64,000 bases of DNA from an uncultured Rhodospirillaceae bacterium (lineage in GTDB: Bacteria > Pseudomonadota > Alphaproteobacteria > Rhodospirillales > Casp-alpha2): the NCBI GenBank assembly GCA_913030825.1, contig CAJWCU010000008.1:1-64000 (forward strand), read 5' to 3'. Position numbers and translations under genes: made by a program. The notes beneath the pieces are model-generated. The model worked only from the letters and a program-made list of their open reading frames with translations. It ran no database searches and was not told the DNA's origin. Shown here piece by piece: positions 44,571 through 52,529 of this stretch (its first letter is position 1; the number at the start of each line of letters is the position of its first letter).

Positions 44571-45764
44571 ATGCCCGTCAACGCAATCGCCCTGACCTGG
44601 CCGCCTTCCGCCATTCACGGCTGGGGCGTGTTCGGGACGAACCTGCTGCGCGAGGCGTTGCGGCGGGGCGACGTCAAACCGATCACGCTTTTCCCCATGC
44701 AGGCGGAATACATGAATGCCGCCGACCGGGAGCGGTTCCAAGGCCTGATCGCCGAACAACAGCAGATCGAAAAGCAATTGGCCGGCGCCCAAGGCGACAT
44801 CACGCTGGGCGGCGTCCACGTCCTGCATTCATTGGGCAACGATCTGGCCGAACCGCCGGAAGCCGCGCGTTTTCGCGGCGAGCCGAACGTCGGCTTCACC
44901 TTCTTCGAAAACATGGTGTTCGCCCAAGACGTCGTGGCCCGAAACGCCCATTTTCAGATCATGATGGCGGGATCGACCTGGAATGCCGAAATTTTGCAGG
45001 AGATCGGTTTTCCCCGCGTCGGCTGCGTTTTTCAGGGCGTCGATACCGACGCCTTCAAGCCGGCCCCCAAAACCGGCTGGTTCGGGGACCGGTTTGTCGT
45101 GTTTTCCGGCGGCAAGCTGGAATTGCGCAAAGGCCAGGATCTGGTGGTTGCCGCCTTCAAGCGGTTTCACGAACGCCACCCGGACGCTTTGCTTGTCACG
45201 GTCTGGCTCAACCCTTGGCCGGCGATCATGCAGGACTTGGCCGCAAGCCCGCATGTCAGCACTCTACCCGACGTAAACACCCCCTTTCCCAATTGCATCA
45301 ACGATTGGGTTCGCGATCAGGGCGTGCCGGAAGGCGCACACATCGATTTAAGCCCCACCTTCAACGCCGACATGCCGGCGCTGCTGCAGGAATGCGATGC
45401 GGCCTTGTTCCCCAACCGGTGCGAAGGCGGCACCAACCTGGTCGCCATGGAGGCCATGGCCGCAGGCCTGCCTTGCGTACTGTCGGCCAACAGCGGCCAC
45501 CTTGACCTGACCGGCTCGGACTTGAGCGAAAACGACCGGTGTTATCCGTTGTCTCGACAAAGCCCCGTGCCCTTCGGCCCGACCGGTAGCGAACATTGGC
45601 GGGAATCGGATATCGACGAGATCGTCGCGGCCCTGGAAGCGATCTACCAGGACAGATCAGCCGCCAAGAGCATAGGCGACGCCGCCCATGCCTTCATGCG
45701 AGGGTGGTCCTGGCGCAATCAGATCGACCGGCTGCTCTCGGAGTTGGATAGGCTGACACCATAG
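44571..45764 (+). CDS. Glycosyltransferase, GT4-like (GT-B fold)
   Basis: A 397-residue cytoplasmic glycosyltransferase. The C-terminal half has the nucleotide-sugar pattern FSGGKLELRKGQDLVVAAF and the EX7E-type segment CEGGTNLVAMEAMAAGLPCV. The N-terminal HGWGVFGTNLL loop suits an acceptor-binding Rossmann domain. Donor and acceptor are unknown; the nearby TPR-GT9 protein suggests a surface glycan role. Its ATG at 44571 is 20 bases after the SDR stop. It is convergent with the TPR protein. Confidence 0.82.
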   Translation: MPVNAIALTWPPSAIHGWGVFGTNLLREALRRGDVKPITLFPMQAEYMNAADRERFQGLIAEQQQIEKQLAGAQGDITLGGVHVLHSLGNDLAEPPEAARFRGEPNVGFTFFENMVFAQDVVARNAHFQIMMAGSTWNAEILQEIGFPRVGCVFQGVDTDAFKPAPKTGWFGDRFVVFSGGKLELRKGQDLVVAAFKRFHERHPDALLVTVWLNPWPAIMQDLAASPHVSTLPDVNTPFPNCINDWVRDQGVPEGAHIDLSPTFNADMPALLQECDAALFPNRCEGGTNLVAMEAMAAGLPCVLSANSGHLDLTGSDLSENDRCYPLSRQSPVPFGPTGSEHWRESDIDEIVAALEAIYQDRSAAKSIGDAAHAFMRGWSWRNQIDRLLSELDRLTP

Positions 45765-45779
45765 TCGACAGGCCGATGT

Positions 45780-46790
45780 TCAACGTGGCGGCGGTTGATC
45801 CAAGGTCTTGATGATCCGGGCGGCCCCCTTGTGGTCGGGCGCCAACTCCAGCACCTTCAAGGCATCCGCGCGCGCGAGTTTGGTATCCCCCGCCCCGAGC
45901 GCCGCCAATCCCCGTGCATACAGGGCGCCAACATACCCGGGCCGCATTGCGATGGCCCGGCTGTAATCCTCGACCGCGCTGACGTGATTGCCGAGCGCCC
46001 CGTGGACCAGGCCGCGGTTGTAGAAGATTTCCGGACCGATGGCACCCAGACTGGCCGCCATGTTCAAATCGGACAACGCCGCCGGATAATCCTCGATATA
46101 GGCATAGGTCAGGCCCCGTTCGACGTAATACTCCGGATCGGTTCCCTTAAGTTCGATGGCTGCGGAGAAGTCCGCCATCGCCCGGTCATAAAGCCCTTGC
46201 GAACGCAGATATTGCCCCCGCAGGATCAACGCGGCGCGATTACGCGGCTGAACCCGCAAGACTTCGTTGAGGTCCAGGATCGCCGTATCCAGACGCCCAC
46301 TCTGGGCCCGGGTTTTTGCCCGCTCCATGAAGGTCGCCATTTCCTCGGGCCGCAGCTTGATGGCTTCCGCATAATCTTCTTCCGCATCCTTGAACTCGCC
46401 AAGGTCGCCATTGGCCGCCCCGCGATTCAGATGAGCCCGGAAATATTGCGGCCGCAGACGAATCGCCCGGGAGAAATCATCGACGGCATCGTCCGGATTT
46501 CCCATGCGCCGATAAGTCGCCCCCCGGTTGTTGAAAACCCGCGCCCGGTCGCTGTCGTTCAACGCGTCCGAATCCAGCGCCTTGGTGAACAATTCGATCG
46601 CCTGAGCCAACTCGCCCGCCTTGGCGGCGGCGACGCCGGCTTCGAAATCCTGGGCGGCCTGGGCTTGCGGGGAAATCGCCGGGCGCGACTGGGTTTGCGC
46701 CGCCGACGGACCGGCGGACCAAACTTGAGCAAGGGCCGGAATGGCCGCCAGAAAGGCGATGGCCAATGCACGCGCGAGCGCCTTTGTCAT
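45780..46790 (-). CDS. Periplasmic TPR repeat protein
   Basis: A 336-residue protein: a signal peptide (residues 1 to about 30, ending near SAAQ), then about eight tetratricopeptide repeats, for example FNNRGATYRRMGNPDDAVDDFSRAIRL-type units and YNRGLVHGALGNHVSAVEDYSRAI. TPR proteins are scaffolds; no enzymatic domain is seen. The start at 46790 is chosen because it begins the signal peptide; a longer frame upstream lacks family features. Function is unknown. Confidence 0.8.
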   Translation of the reverse strand: MTKALARALAIAFLAAIPALAQVWSAGPSAAQTQSRPAISPQAQAAQDFEAGVAAAKAGELAQAIELFTKALDSDALNDSDRARVFNNRGATYRRMGNPDDAVDDFSRAIRLRPQYFRAHLNRGAANGDLGEFKDAEEDYAEAIKLRPEEMATFMERAKTRAQSGRLDTAILDLNEVLRVQPRNRAALILRGQYLRSQGLYDRAMADFSAAIELKGTDPEYYVERGLTYAYIEDYPAALSDLNMAASLGAIGPEIFYNRGLVHGALGNHVSAVEDYSRAIAMRPGYVGALYARGLAALGAGDTKLARADALKVLELAPDHKGAARIIKTLDQPPPR

Positions 46791-46926
46791 GGTAATCGGT
46801 CTCCGTTTACCGGGATTGCCGCCGGATCGCCCGAAAGCGCCCCAGCAAATCAAAGCCAGGGCTGGACTTAACAGAATATGCGCCGTCCGTGCAATGGACG
46901 AAGCCGCCACCGCCCCGATCAATACC

Positions 46927-48699
46927 TTAAAGCCAGTGGCGGCGGATATACTTCGCCGCCTGATCGACTGCGCCGCTCCAATCACCCGGAGCCGGCTGGC
47001 GGATCAACCGCATGGTCGGATACCAAGGCGTATCCCCACGCTCCAGCAGCCAACGCCATTCGGGAACATGCGGCAACAGCATCACGACGGGCCGGCCGAG
47101 CGCCCCCGCCAAATGGCCGACCGCCGTATCGCAGGTCACGACAACATCCAAATTGGCAACCAAGGCGGCCGTCGCGGCGAAGTCCATAAGGTCGCCCGTA
47201 GGATCGACGACGGCATCCGCGCCATGGGCCGCCAGATCGGCCGCTCCGCCGTCCTTCTGCAGAGATAGCACCGATGCCCCTGAAAGATTGATCAAGGGCA
47301 GCAACGGTGCCAGCCCCGGGCTGCGGACACGGTCGCGGGGGTGGGCGGCGCTGCCTTTCCAGGAAATGCCGATCCGTGTCCCCGGCAGATCGGCAAGGCG
47401 ATCCGACCAGGCCGCCGTTTCCATCTTGTCCGGCTGCAGATAGGGAACGTCGGCAGGGACGGTATCGGGCTCCGTGGCAAAGGCCGCCGGCAAGGACAAC
47501 ATAGGGATATGGAAATCATGATCAGGCGCAGGATCGCCTTGCTCGACAGTTTTCGTGACGCCCTCCAGCGAGGCCATCAATCGCATCAAAGGCGCCGGGC
47601 ATTGAAGTGTGACGTGGAACCCCAGGTCCGCGATATGCGGCACGTAGCGGGAGAACTGGATCGTATCGCCCAACCCCTGCTCCGCCTGCACAAGGACTGT
47701 CGTCCCGTCCTTCACCGCATCGGCGGTCCACCGCGGTTTGCCCGGATCGCGCCCGCGTCCTTCGTCCTTGAAACGCCGCGTCTGCCAACGTGCCTCGTAG
47801 TCGGCCCATCCGGCTTTGAACCGGCCCAGCAGCAACCGCGTCATTCCCCGGTTGCGGCGGCATTCCGCATCGTCCGGGTCGATCTCCAAGGCCTTGTCGT
47901 ATGCCATCAAGGCGTCGTCGAACCGGCCCATCTCGTGCAGCGCAACACCCCGGTTCGCGTGCAGCGTAGCCTCGCCTGGCGCGGCCGCCAATGCCGCATC
48001 GTACTGTGCCATGGCCGCATCCAGGTCCATGCGTTCGCGCAGGATGTTTCCCAGGTTGCATCGCGCCTCGATCAAGTCCGGACGCGCCGCGATGGCCAAG
48101 CGGTAGCATTCCATCGCCGCATCGTCTTCGCCCCGTGCCTGATGGATTTGCCCGAGCGCGTGATGGGCATCGGCCAAACCGGGATCAAGGTCGGCGGCGC
48201 GCCGAAAACAGGCCTCCGCCTCCTTCGCCGCCGTCCCGCCCGTGCCCTGCAGGGCGAGCCCGAGATTGAGATGGGCCGGTGCCAGGTTCGGGTTCAACTC
48301 CAACGCCAATCGTGCCCGGGAGCGGGCCGCGTCGCTGTCACCGGCGGTCACCAATGCCGCCGCCATGTCGGAATGCAGGGCCGCGTCATCCGGCATCAAG
48401 GCCACGGCGTTGCGATAGGCGTCGACCGCGCCGTGCGCCTCTCCCTGGGCCATCAGGACGCGCCCCAGATTGCCGTGATACATCGGCAGGCCCGGGACCA
48501 AGGAAATGGCCTTTCGGATCAAATCCGTGGCCTGCGCCGGATCGCCTTTCTGATACAGCACGAGGCCAAGCAGATGCAGGGCGTCGGCATGATCGGGTTG
48601 GTTCTCAAGAATCACTCGGTAGGCCTGTTCGGCGCTGTCCAGGTCACCGGCCTGATGACGATCGACGGCCCGCGTCAGGGCCTCGGTGAGATCAGCCAT
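46927..48699 (-). CDS. TPR domain protein fused to a GT9/heptosyltransferase-like domain
   Basis: A 590-residue protein. The first 300 residues are TPR repeats (AEQAYRVILENQPDHADALHLLGLVLYQKGD and following). The C-terminal 270 residues resemble a glycosyltransferase-9 domain: VQAEQGLGDTIQFSRYVPHI, RIGISWKGSAAHPRDR and the VTCDTAVGHLAGALGRPV loop. Such fusions are widespread in alphaproteobacteria, often near flagellin or surface-glycan genes. The start at 48699 overlaps the end of the upstream cobalamin gene by eight bases. The acceptor is unknown. Confidence 0.82.
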   Translation of the reverse strand: MADLTEALTRAVDRHQAGDLDSAEQAYRVILENQPDHADALHLLGLVLYQKGDPAQATDLIRKAISLVPGLPMYHGNLGRVLMAQGEAHGAVDAYRNAVALMPDDAALHSDMAAALVTAGDSDAARSRARLALELNPNLAPAHLNLGLALQGTGGTAAKEAEACFRRAADLDPGLADAHHALGQIHQARGEDDAAMECYRLAIAARPDLIEARCNLGNILRERMDLDAAMAQYDAALAAAPGEATLHANRGVALHEMGRFDDALMAYDKALEIDPDDAECRRNRGMTRLLLGRFKAGWADYEARWQTRRFKDEGRGRDPGKPRWTADAVKDGTTVLVQAEQGLGDTIQFSRYVPHIADLGFHVTLQCPAPLMRLMASLEGVTKTVEQGDPAPDHDFHIPMLSLPAAFATEPDTVPADVPYLQPDKMETAAWSDRLADLPGTRIGISWKGSAAHPRDRVRSPGLAPLLPLINLSGASVLSLQKDGGAADLAAHGADAVVDPTGDLMDFAATAALVANLDVVVTCDTAVGHLAGALGRPVVMLLPHVPEWRWLLERGDTPWYPTMRLIRQPAPGDWSGAVDQAAKYIRRHWL

Positions 48700-49762
48700 G
48701 GCGATGGGTCTCCGCGGATACGGCCTCGGGCGCACAAGGCACCGTGAACGCCGCCAGGGCCTGTTCCAGACGCCCCCAGGCGCCGGCATCGCCGGGCAGC
48801 CCGAACCGCAGCCGTCGGGCGGCGGCATCGAACCGGCGCACCAAAATACCTGCGCGCGCCAGATGGTCGAACAAGTCCGGAGCGGCGCCATGATCGACCG
48901 TCACGAACAGGTCCGTGCCACCGACAATCTGCGCCCCGGCGCCGGTCAGCATTTCCCGCAACCGGACCATGGCGGCGGCCAACCGGTCGCGTTCGGCGGC
49001 GATCCAGGCGCCGTCGGAAAGTGCCCGCGCGCCGATCGCAAGGCCCGGCCCGGAAACGGCCCAAGGACCCATGAGGGTCTCGAGACGCCGAACGATGTCA
49101 GGCGCCGCTACGGCGAAGCCCAGACGCAACCCCGCCAGACCGAAAAACTTTCCGAAGGATCGCAGGATCACCACGTTGCCCAACGGCATGGTGGGCACCA
49201 GGGACACCTCGGGTCGGACATCGGCGAAGGCTTCATCGACGATCAGTATCTGCCCCTGTCCCGCGGCGTCTCGCGCCCAGGCGGCCAGCACATCGGGCAC
49301 GATGGTCCGTCCATCCGGATTGTTGGGATTGACCAAAACGAGCGAACGATCAGGGGATGGGAGATCTCCAACCTCCGTGACCTCGGCCCCCGCCTGGCGC
49401 CATGCCGAGGCATGCTCGGAATAGGTCGGGCCAAGGATCGACACCCTGCGGCGGTCGAACAGAAGAGGCAGGACTTGGATCAGAGCCTGGGTTCCCGGCG
49501 CGCAGGCGACCAAGTCTGGTGACGTGGCGCCATAGGCCGTGGCCGCCGCCTCCTTCAACGCCGCCAACGCCGCCGATTGCGGCAATTTGGTCCAGGTCTC
49601 GGCGGCAAGATCCGGCAGGGGATAGGCGACAGGATTGATGCCCGTCGATAGATCCAACCATTCCGCGAGGGGCCGCCCGTAGCGCCCGGCCCAGGCAGCG
49701 AGATCGCCGCCATGGGGCATCGCCTGTTCCACAGGCCCGTCTGTATCGTTCGCTGGCGCCAC
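48692..49762 (-). CDS. cobD: Threonine-phosphate decarboxylase-like, cobalamin pathway (CobD/CobC type)
   Basis: A 356-residue aminotransferase-fold PLP enzyme. It has the CobD-type opening HGGDL with LDLSTGINPVAYP, then LVNPNNPDG, and the PLP-lysine segment LRSFGKFFGLAGLRLGF. It would make (R)-1-amino-2-propanol phosphate for the cobalamin nucleotide loop. No other cobalamin gene is in view, so histidinol-phosphate aminotransferase-like activity cannot be fully excluded, but the STGINP and SFGKFFGLAG motifs favour CobD. It overlaps the TPR-GT9 gene by eight bases. Confidence 0.85.
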   Translation of the reverse strand: MAPANDTDGPVEQAMPHGGDLAAWAGRYGRPLAEWLDLSTGINPVAYPLPDLAAETWTKLPQSAALAALKEAAATAYGATSPDLVACAPGTQALIQVLPLLFDRRRVSILGPTYSEHASAWRQAGAEVTEVGDLPSPDRSLVLVNPNNPDGRTIVPDVLAAWARDAAGQGQILIVDEAFADVRPEVSLVPTMPLGNVVILRSFGKFFGLAGLRLGFAVAAPDIVRRLETLMGPWAVSGPGLAIGARALSDGAWIAAERDRLAAAMVRLREMLTGAGAQIVGGTDLFVTVDHGAAPDLFDHLARAGILVRRFDAAARRLRFGLPGDAGAWGRLEQALAAFTVPCAPEAVSAETHRHG

Positions 49763-49911
49763 CGGTTTCCCCGTCTATGTTTCGCGGAGTGTACCCGCAT
49801 TCGGCGGCGCTTCGATACCGGCCCTGTGTTCAGCAAGGCCGAAGCCTGATATTCAAAGGGCGGGAATTCCGGCGCGGACCACTTGTTCGCGGAATCGGAG
49901 GAGAATCGATC

Positions 49912-50568
49912 ATGACGACCAAACATTTCTTGGATCGCCTCGCGAACCTGTCGGCAGCGGTTCAACTCGCCATTCTGATCGCCCTGCTCGGCACGGGTGG
50001 GGCTTTTGCCGCGGACGGTGATGTGGTGGGCAAGGTGCTGCGCCTGAAAAACGCCGCGACGGCACTGCAGAACACCGATCAACGGCCCCTCGCGGTCGGT
50101 GGCGAGGTGATGATCAACGACGTGATTTCAACCGGCGACGGCGCCCGTCTTGAGTTCTCGCTGCGTGACGGCTCGGTCGTGACCCTGGGGGAGCGGGCGC
50201 GCTTCGCCGTGGCCGACTTCGACGAAGGCCCCGGCCACGAAAACATCGCCCTTCGGCTGTTGGCCGGTGCGTTCAAGGCCGTGTCCGGCGAACTCGCCGC
50301 ACGCAACCCCAATGCCATGACCGTCGCCACCACGACGGCGACCATCGGCATTCGCGGCACCACGGTCTGGGGCGGTACGCTGGAGACGGCCTTCGAAGTC
50401 GCGTTGCTGGACGGCACCGCCGTGACGGTGACGACACAGGCCGGGACGGTCGAACTGACCACTGTCGGCCAAGGCACCGCCGTACCGTCGGCGGAACAGC
50501 CGCCGAGCGCGCCCGTCACCTGGGCCCAGGCCAAGGTCTCGCGCGCCCTCGCGACGGTCGATTTCTAG
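49912..50568 (+). CDS. Secreted FecR-domain protein
   Basis: A 218-residue protein with a signal peptide (hydrophobic core about residues 15-34, cleavage near AFAAD) followed by a FecR domain: VISTGDGARLEFSLRDGSVVTLGERARFAV and the MTVATTTATIGIRGTTVWG segment. Canonical FecR is a sigma-factor regulator with a membrane anchor; here there is no anchor, sigma factor or TonB receptor nearby, so it is more likely a periplasmic structural or ligand-binding protein. GGAGGAGAA at 49896-49904 is a strong ribosome-binding site. Confidence 0.82.
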   Translation: MTTKHFLDRLANLSAAVQLAILIALLGTGGAFAADGDVVGKVLRLKNAATALQNTDQRPLAVGGEVMINDVISTGDGARLEFSLRDGSVVTLGERARFAVADFDEGPGHENIALRLLAGAFKAVSGELAARNPNAMTVATTTATIGIRGTTVWGGTLETAFEVALLDGTAVTVTTQAGTVELTTVGQGTAVPSAEQPPSAPVTWAQAKVSRALATVDF

Positions 50569-50665
50569 CCCTCGCCATTCCCGGGCGGTGGACTTTTCAT
50601 GCCGCCCCGGAGACACTGGCGCCCCGCACAGATGCCGCCAAACCGATCGAAAGCCCATCGCCTCC

Positions 50666-51844
50666 ATGACCGCCGACATTGCCCGCCTGACCGCCACCTG
50701 GCCCTTCCCGACCCCCGTGCGTTTCGGACCCGGCCGTATCGCCGAATTGGGCAAGACCTGCGCGCGTTTGGGCTTCAAGCGCCCCTTGCTGGTAACCGAC
50801 GCGGGCTTGGCTGCAACGCCGATGGTCGGCGCCGCGCAGGCGTCCCTGACAGACATGGACCTCGCCCCGGTCCTGTTTTCCGAGGTCAGATCCAATCCCA
50901 CCGCGGGCAACGTCGCGGCCGGGTCAGCGATGTTCCTGGAGAACGGCTGCGACGGCATCGTCGCCATGGGCGGCGGATCGGCCATGGACGCCGCCAAGGC
51001 CATCGCCCTGCAGACGGGACAGGACGGCGCGATCCTGGACTATGCCGTCGGCGGGCCGCGCTATAAGGAAATCAACGCCAAAGGGATCGCTCCCCTGGTC
51101 GCGGTCCCGACGACCTCGGGCACCGGATCGGAGATGGGCTATGCCGCCGTGATCTCGGACGAAGCGGCCACGGCGAAGCGCATTCTCTACCACTCGAAGC
51201 TTCTCGCCCGCACGGTGATTTGTGATCCCGAATTGACCACGGGCCTGCCCGCGAACTTGACGGCCTGGACCGGCATGGACGCCGCCGTGCATTGCATCGA
51301 GGCCTACAGTGCCCGGATGTTCAATCCGATGTGCGACGGCATCGCCGCCGAGGGCATGCGCCTGATCGCCGAATGGCTGCCCCGCGCCGTGGCCGACGGC
51401 ACGGACATCGAAGCCCGATCGCACATGATGGCCGCCGCCGCCATGGGCGCCGTCGCCTTCAACAAAGGCCTGGGAGCGGTGCATGCGATCTCCCACGCCG
51501 TCGGCGCCCACCTGGACACCCACCACGGACTGACCAATGCGGTCGTCCTGCCCTATGTGCTGGTCCACAACCGCCCGGCCATTGAGGACGCCTGTGGCGT
51601 CCTGGCGCGCTGCATGGGACTGCCCCGGCACGATTTCACGGGCTTGCTGGATTGGTCCCTTGCGATCCGCGAAAGCTTCGACATTCCCCCTGGCCTGGAC
51701 GGGCTGGGCGTGACCGAGGCCGATCTCGACGCCTTGGCCGAGACCGCCGCCGCCGACGTGACCGCGCGGGAAAATCCCGTCCCCGTCGATGCGGCATCCC
51801 TGCGCGCCGTCATGGCAAACGCACTCGCCAGCGACCTCGGCTAG
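50666..51844 (+). CDS. Iron-containing alcohol dehydrogenase
   Basis: A 392-residue type III (Fe-ADH) dehydrogenase with the NAD-binding motif AMGGGSAMDAAKAIAL and metal-site histidines in HCIEAY and HAISHAVGAHLDTHHGLTNAVVLPYVL. The family reduces or oxidises short-chain alcohols and aldehydes. The aldehyde oxidoreductase cluster is 12 kb away and no direct link is seen. The start at 50666 is the family start; a longer frame has no recognisable content. It is followed by the glycosylase gene 25 bases on. Confidence 0.9.
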   Translation: MTADIARLTATWPFPTPVRFGPGRIAELGKTCARLGFKRPLLVTDAGLAATPMVGAAQASLTDMDLAPVLFSEVRSNPTAGNVAAGSAMFLENGCDGIVAMGGGSAMDAAKAIALQTGQDGAILDYAVGGPRYKEINAKGIAPLVAVPTTSGTGSEMGYAAVISDEAATAKRILYHSKLLARTVICDPELTTGLPANLTAWTGMDAAVHCIEAYSARMFNPMCDGIAAEGMRLIAEWLPRAVADGTDIEARSHMMAAAAMGAVAFNKGLGAVHAISHAVGAHLDTHHGLTNAVVLPYVLVHNRPAIEDACGVLARCMGLPRHDFTGLLDWSLAIRESFDIPPGLDGLGVTEADLDALAETAAADVTARENPVPVDAASLRAVMANALASDLG

Positions 51845-51869
51845 ATCCGGAAAAGGACAGGATCACGCT

Positions 51870-52490
51870 ATGCCCCCGACCCCCGGCATTCTGGAACTGG
51901 TTGATCAATGCGAGTTCATGGCCCGCGCCTATGCCGAAGCCGGTGCCCCCTTGCCCCGGCGGCGGCCGGACGGTTTCCCCGCCATCGTCGCCAGTATCAT
52001 CGGGCAGCAGGTTTCCGCCCACGCGGGGGCCGCGATCCAACGCAAGGTCGAGGCAGGACTGGGCGGCATCACCGTCGAGGCCGTCCTGGCGCGGGACGAC
52101 GATGAATTGCGCGGCTTCGGGCTGTCTCGCCCCAAAGTGAAATACATTCGCGGCGTGGCAGAGGCCGTGGCGGCGGGGGAATTGGATTTCGACGCCCTGC
52201 GCGACGCGCCGGACGAAGAGGTTCTGGAAACCCTGACCCGTCTCAAGGGCATCGGCCAATGGACGGCGGAGATTTATCTGATGTTCGCCTTGGGCCGGCC
52301 CGACGTGATGCCGTCGGGCGATCTGGCGCTGGCCGAAGCCGCCGCCCGCTTGATGCGCTTGAACGCCCGGCCCAAGCCCAAGCAACTGGCCGAGATCGCG
52401 GAACGCTGGCAGCCTTACCGGTCCACCGCCGCCTTGATGCTTTGGTATTACTACCGCTTCACGGGTGGGCCCGGCGCGCCGGACGTCTGA
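51870..52490 (+). CDS. DNA-3-methyladenine glycosylase II-like (HhH-GPD superfamily)
   Basis: A 206-residue base-excision glycosylase with the helix-hairpin-helix LKGIGQWTAEIYLMF and the catalytic Asp in SGDLALAEA. ASIIGQQVSAHAG is the usual AlkA-type helix near residue 47. It lacks the extra N-terminal domain of E. coli AlkA, as do many bacterial MAG proteins. It excises alkylated purines. It is probably co-transcribed with the Fe-ADH gene and is convergent with the chemoreceptor gene. Confidence 0.88.
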   Translation: MPPTPGILELVDQCEFMARAYAEAGAPLPRRRPDGFPAIVASIIGQQVSAHAGAAIQRKVEAGLGGITVEAVLARDDDELRGFGLSRPKVKYIRGVAEAVAAGELDFDALRDAPDEEVLETLTRLKGIGQWTAEIYLMFALGRPDVMPSGDLALAEAAARLMRLNARPKPKQLAEIAERWQPYRSTAALMLWYYYRFTGGPGAPDV

Positions 52491-52529
52491 CCGGCGCGCC
52501 TGCCCAGCCCCGAGCACCCGCCCCGGGGA

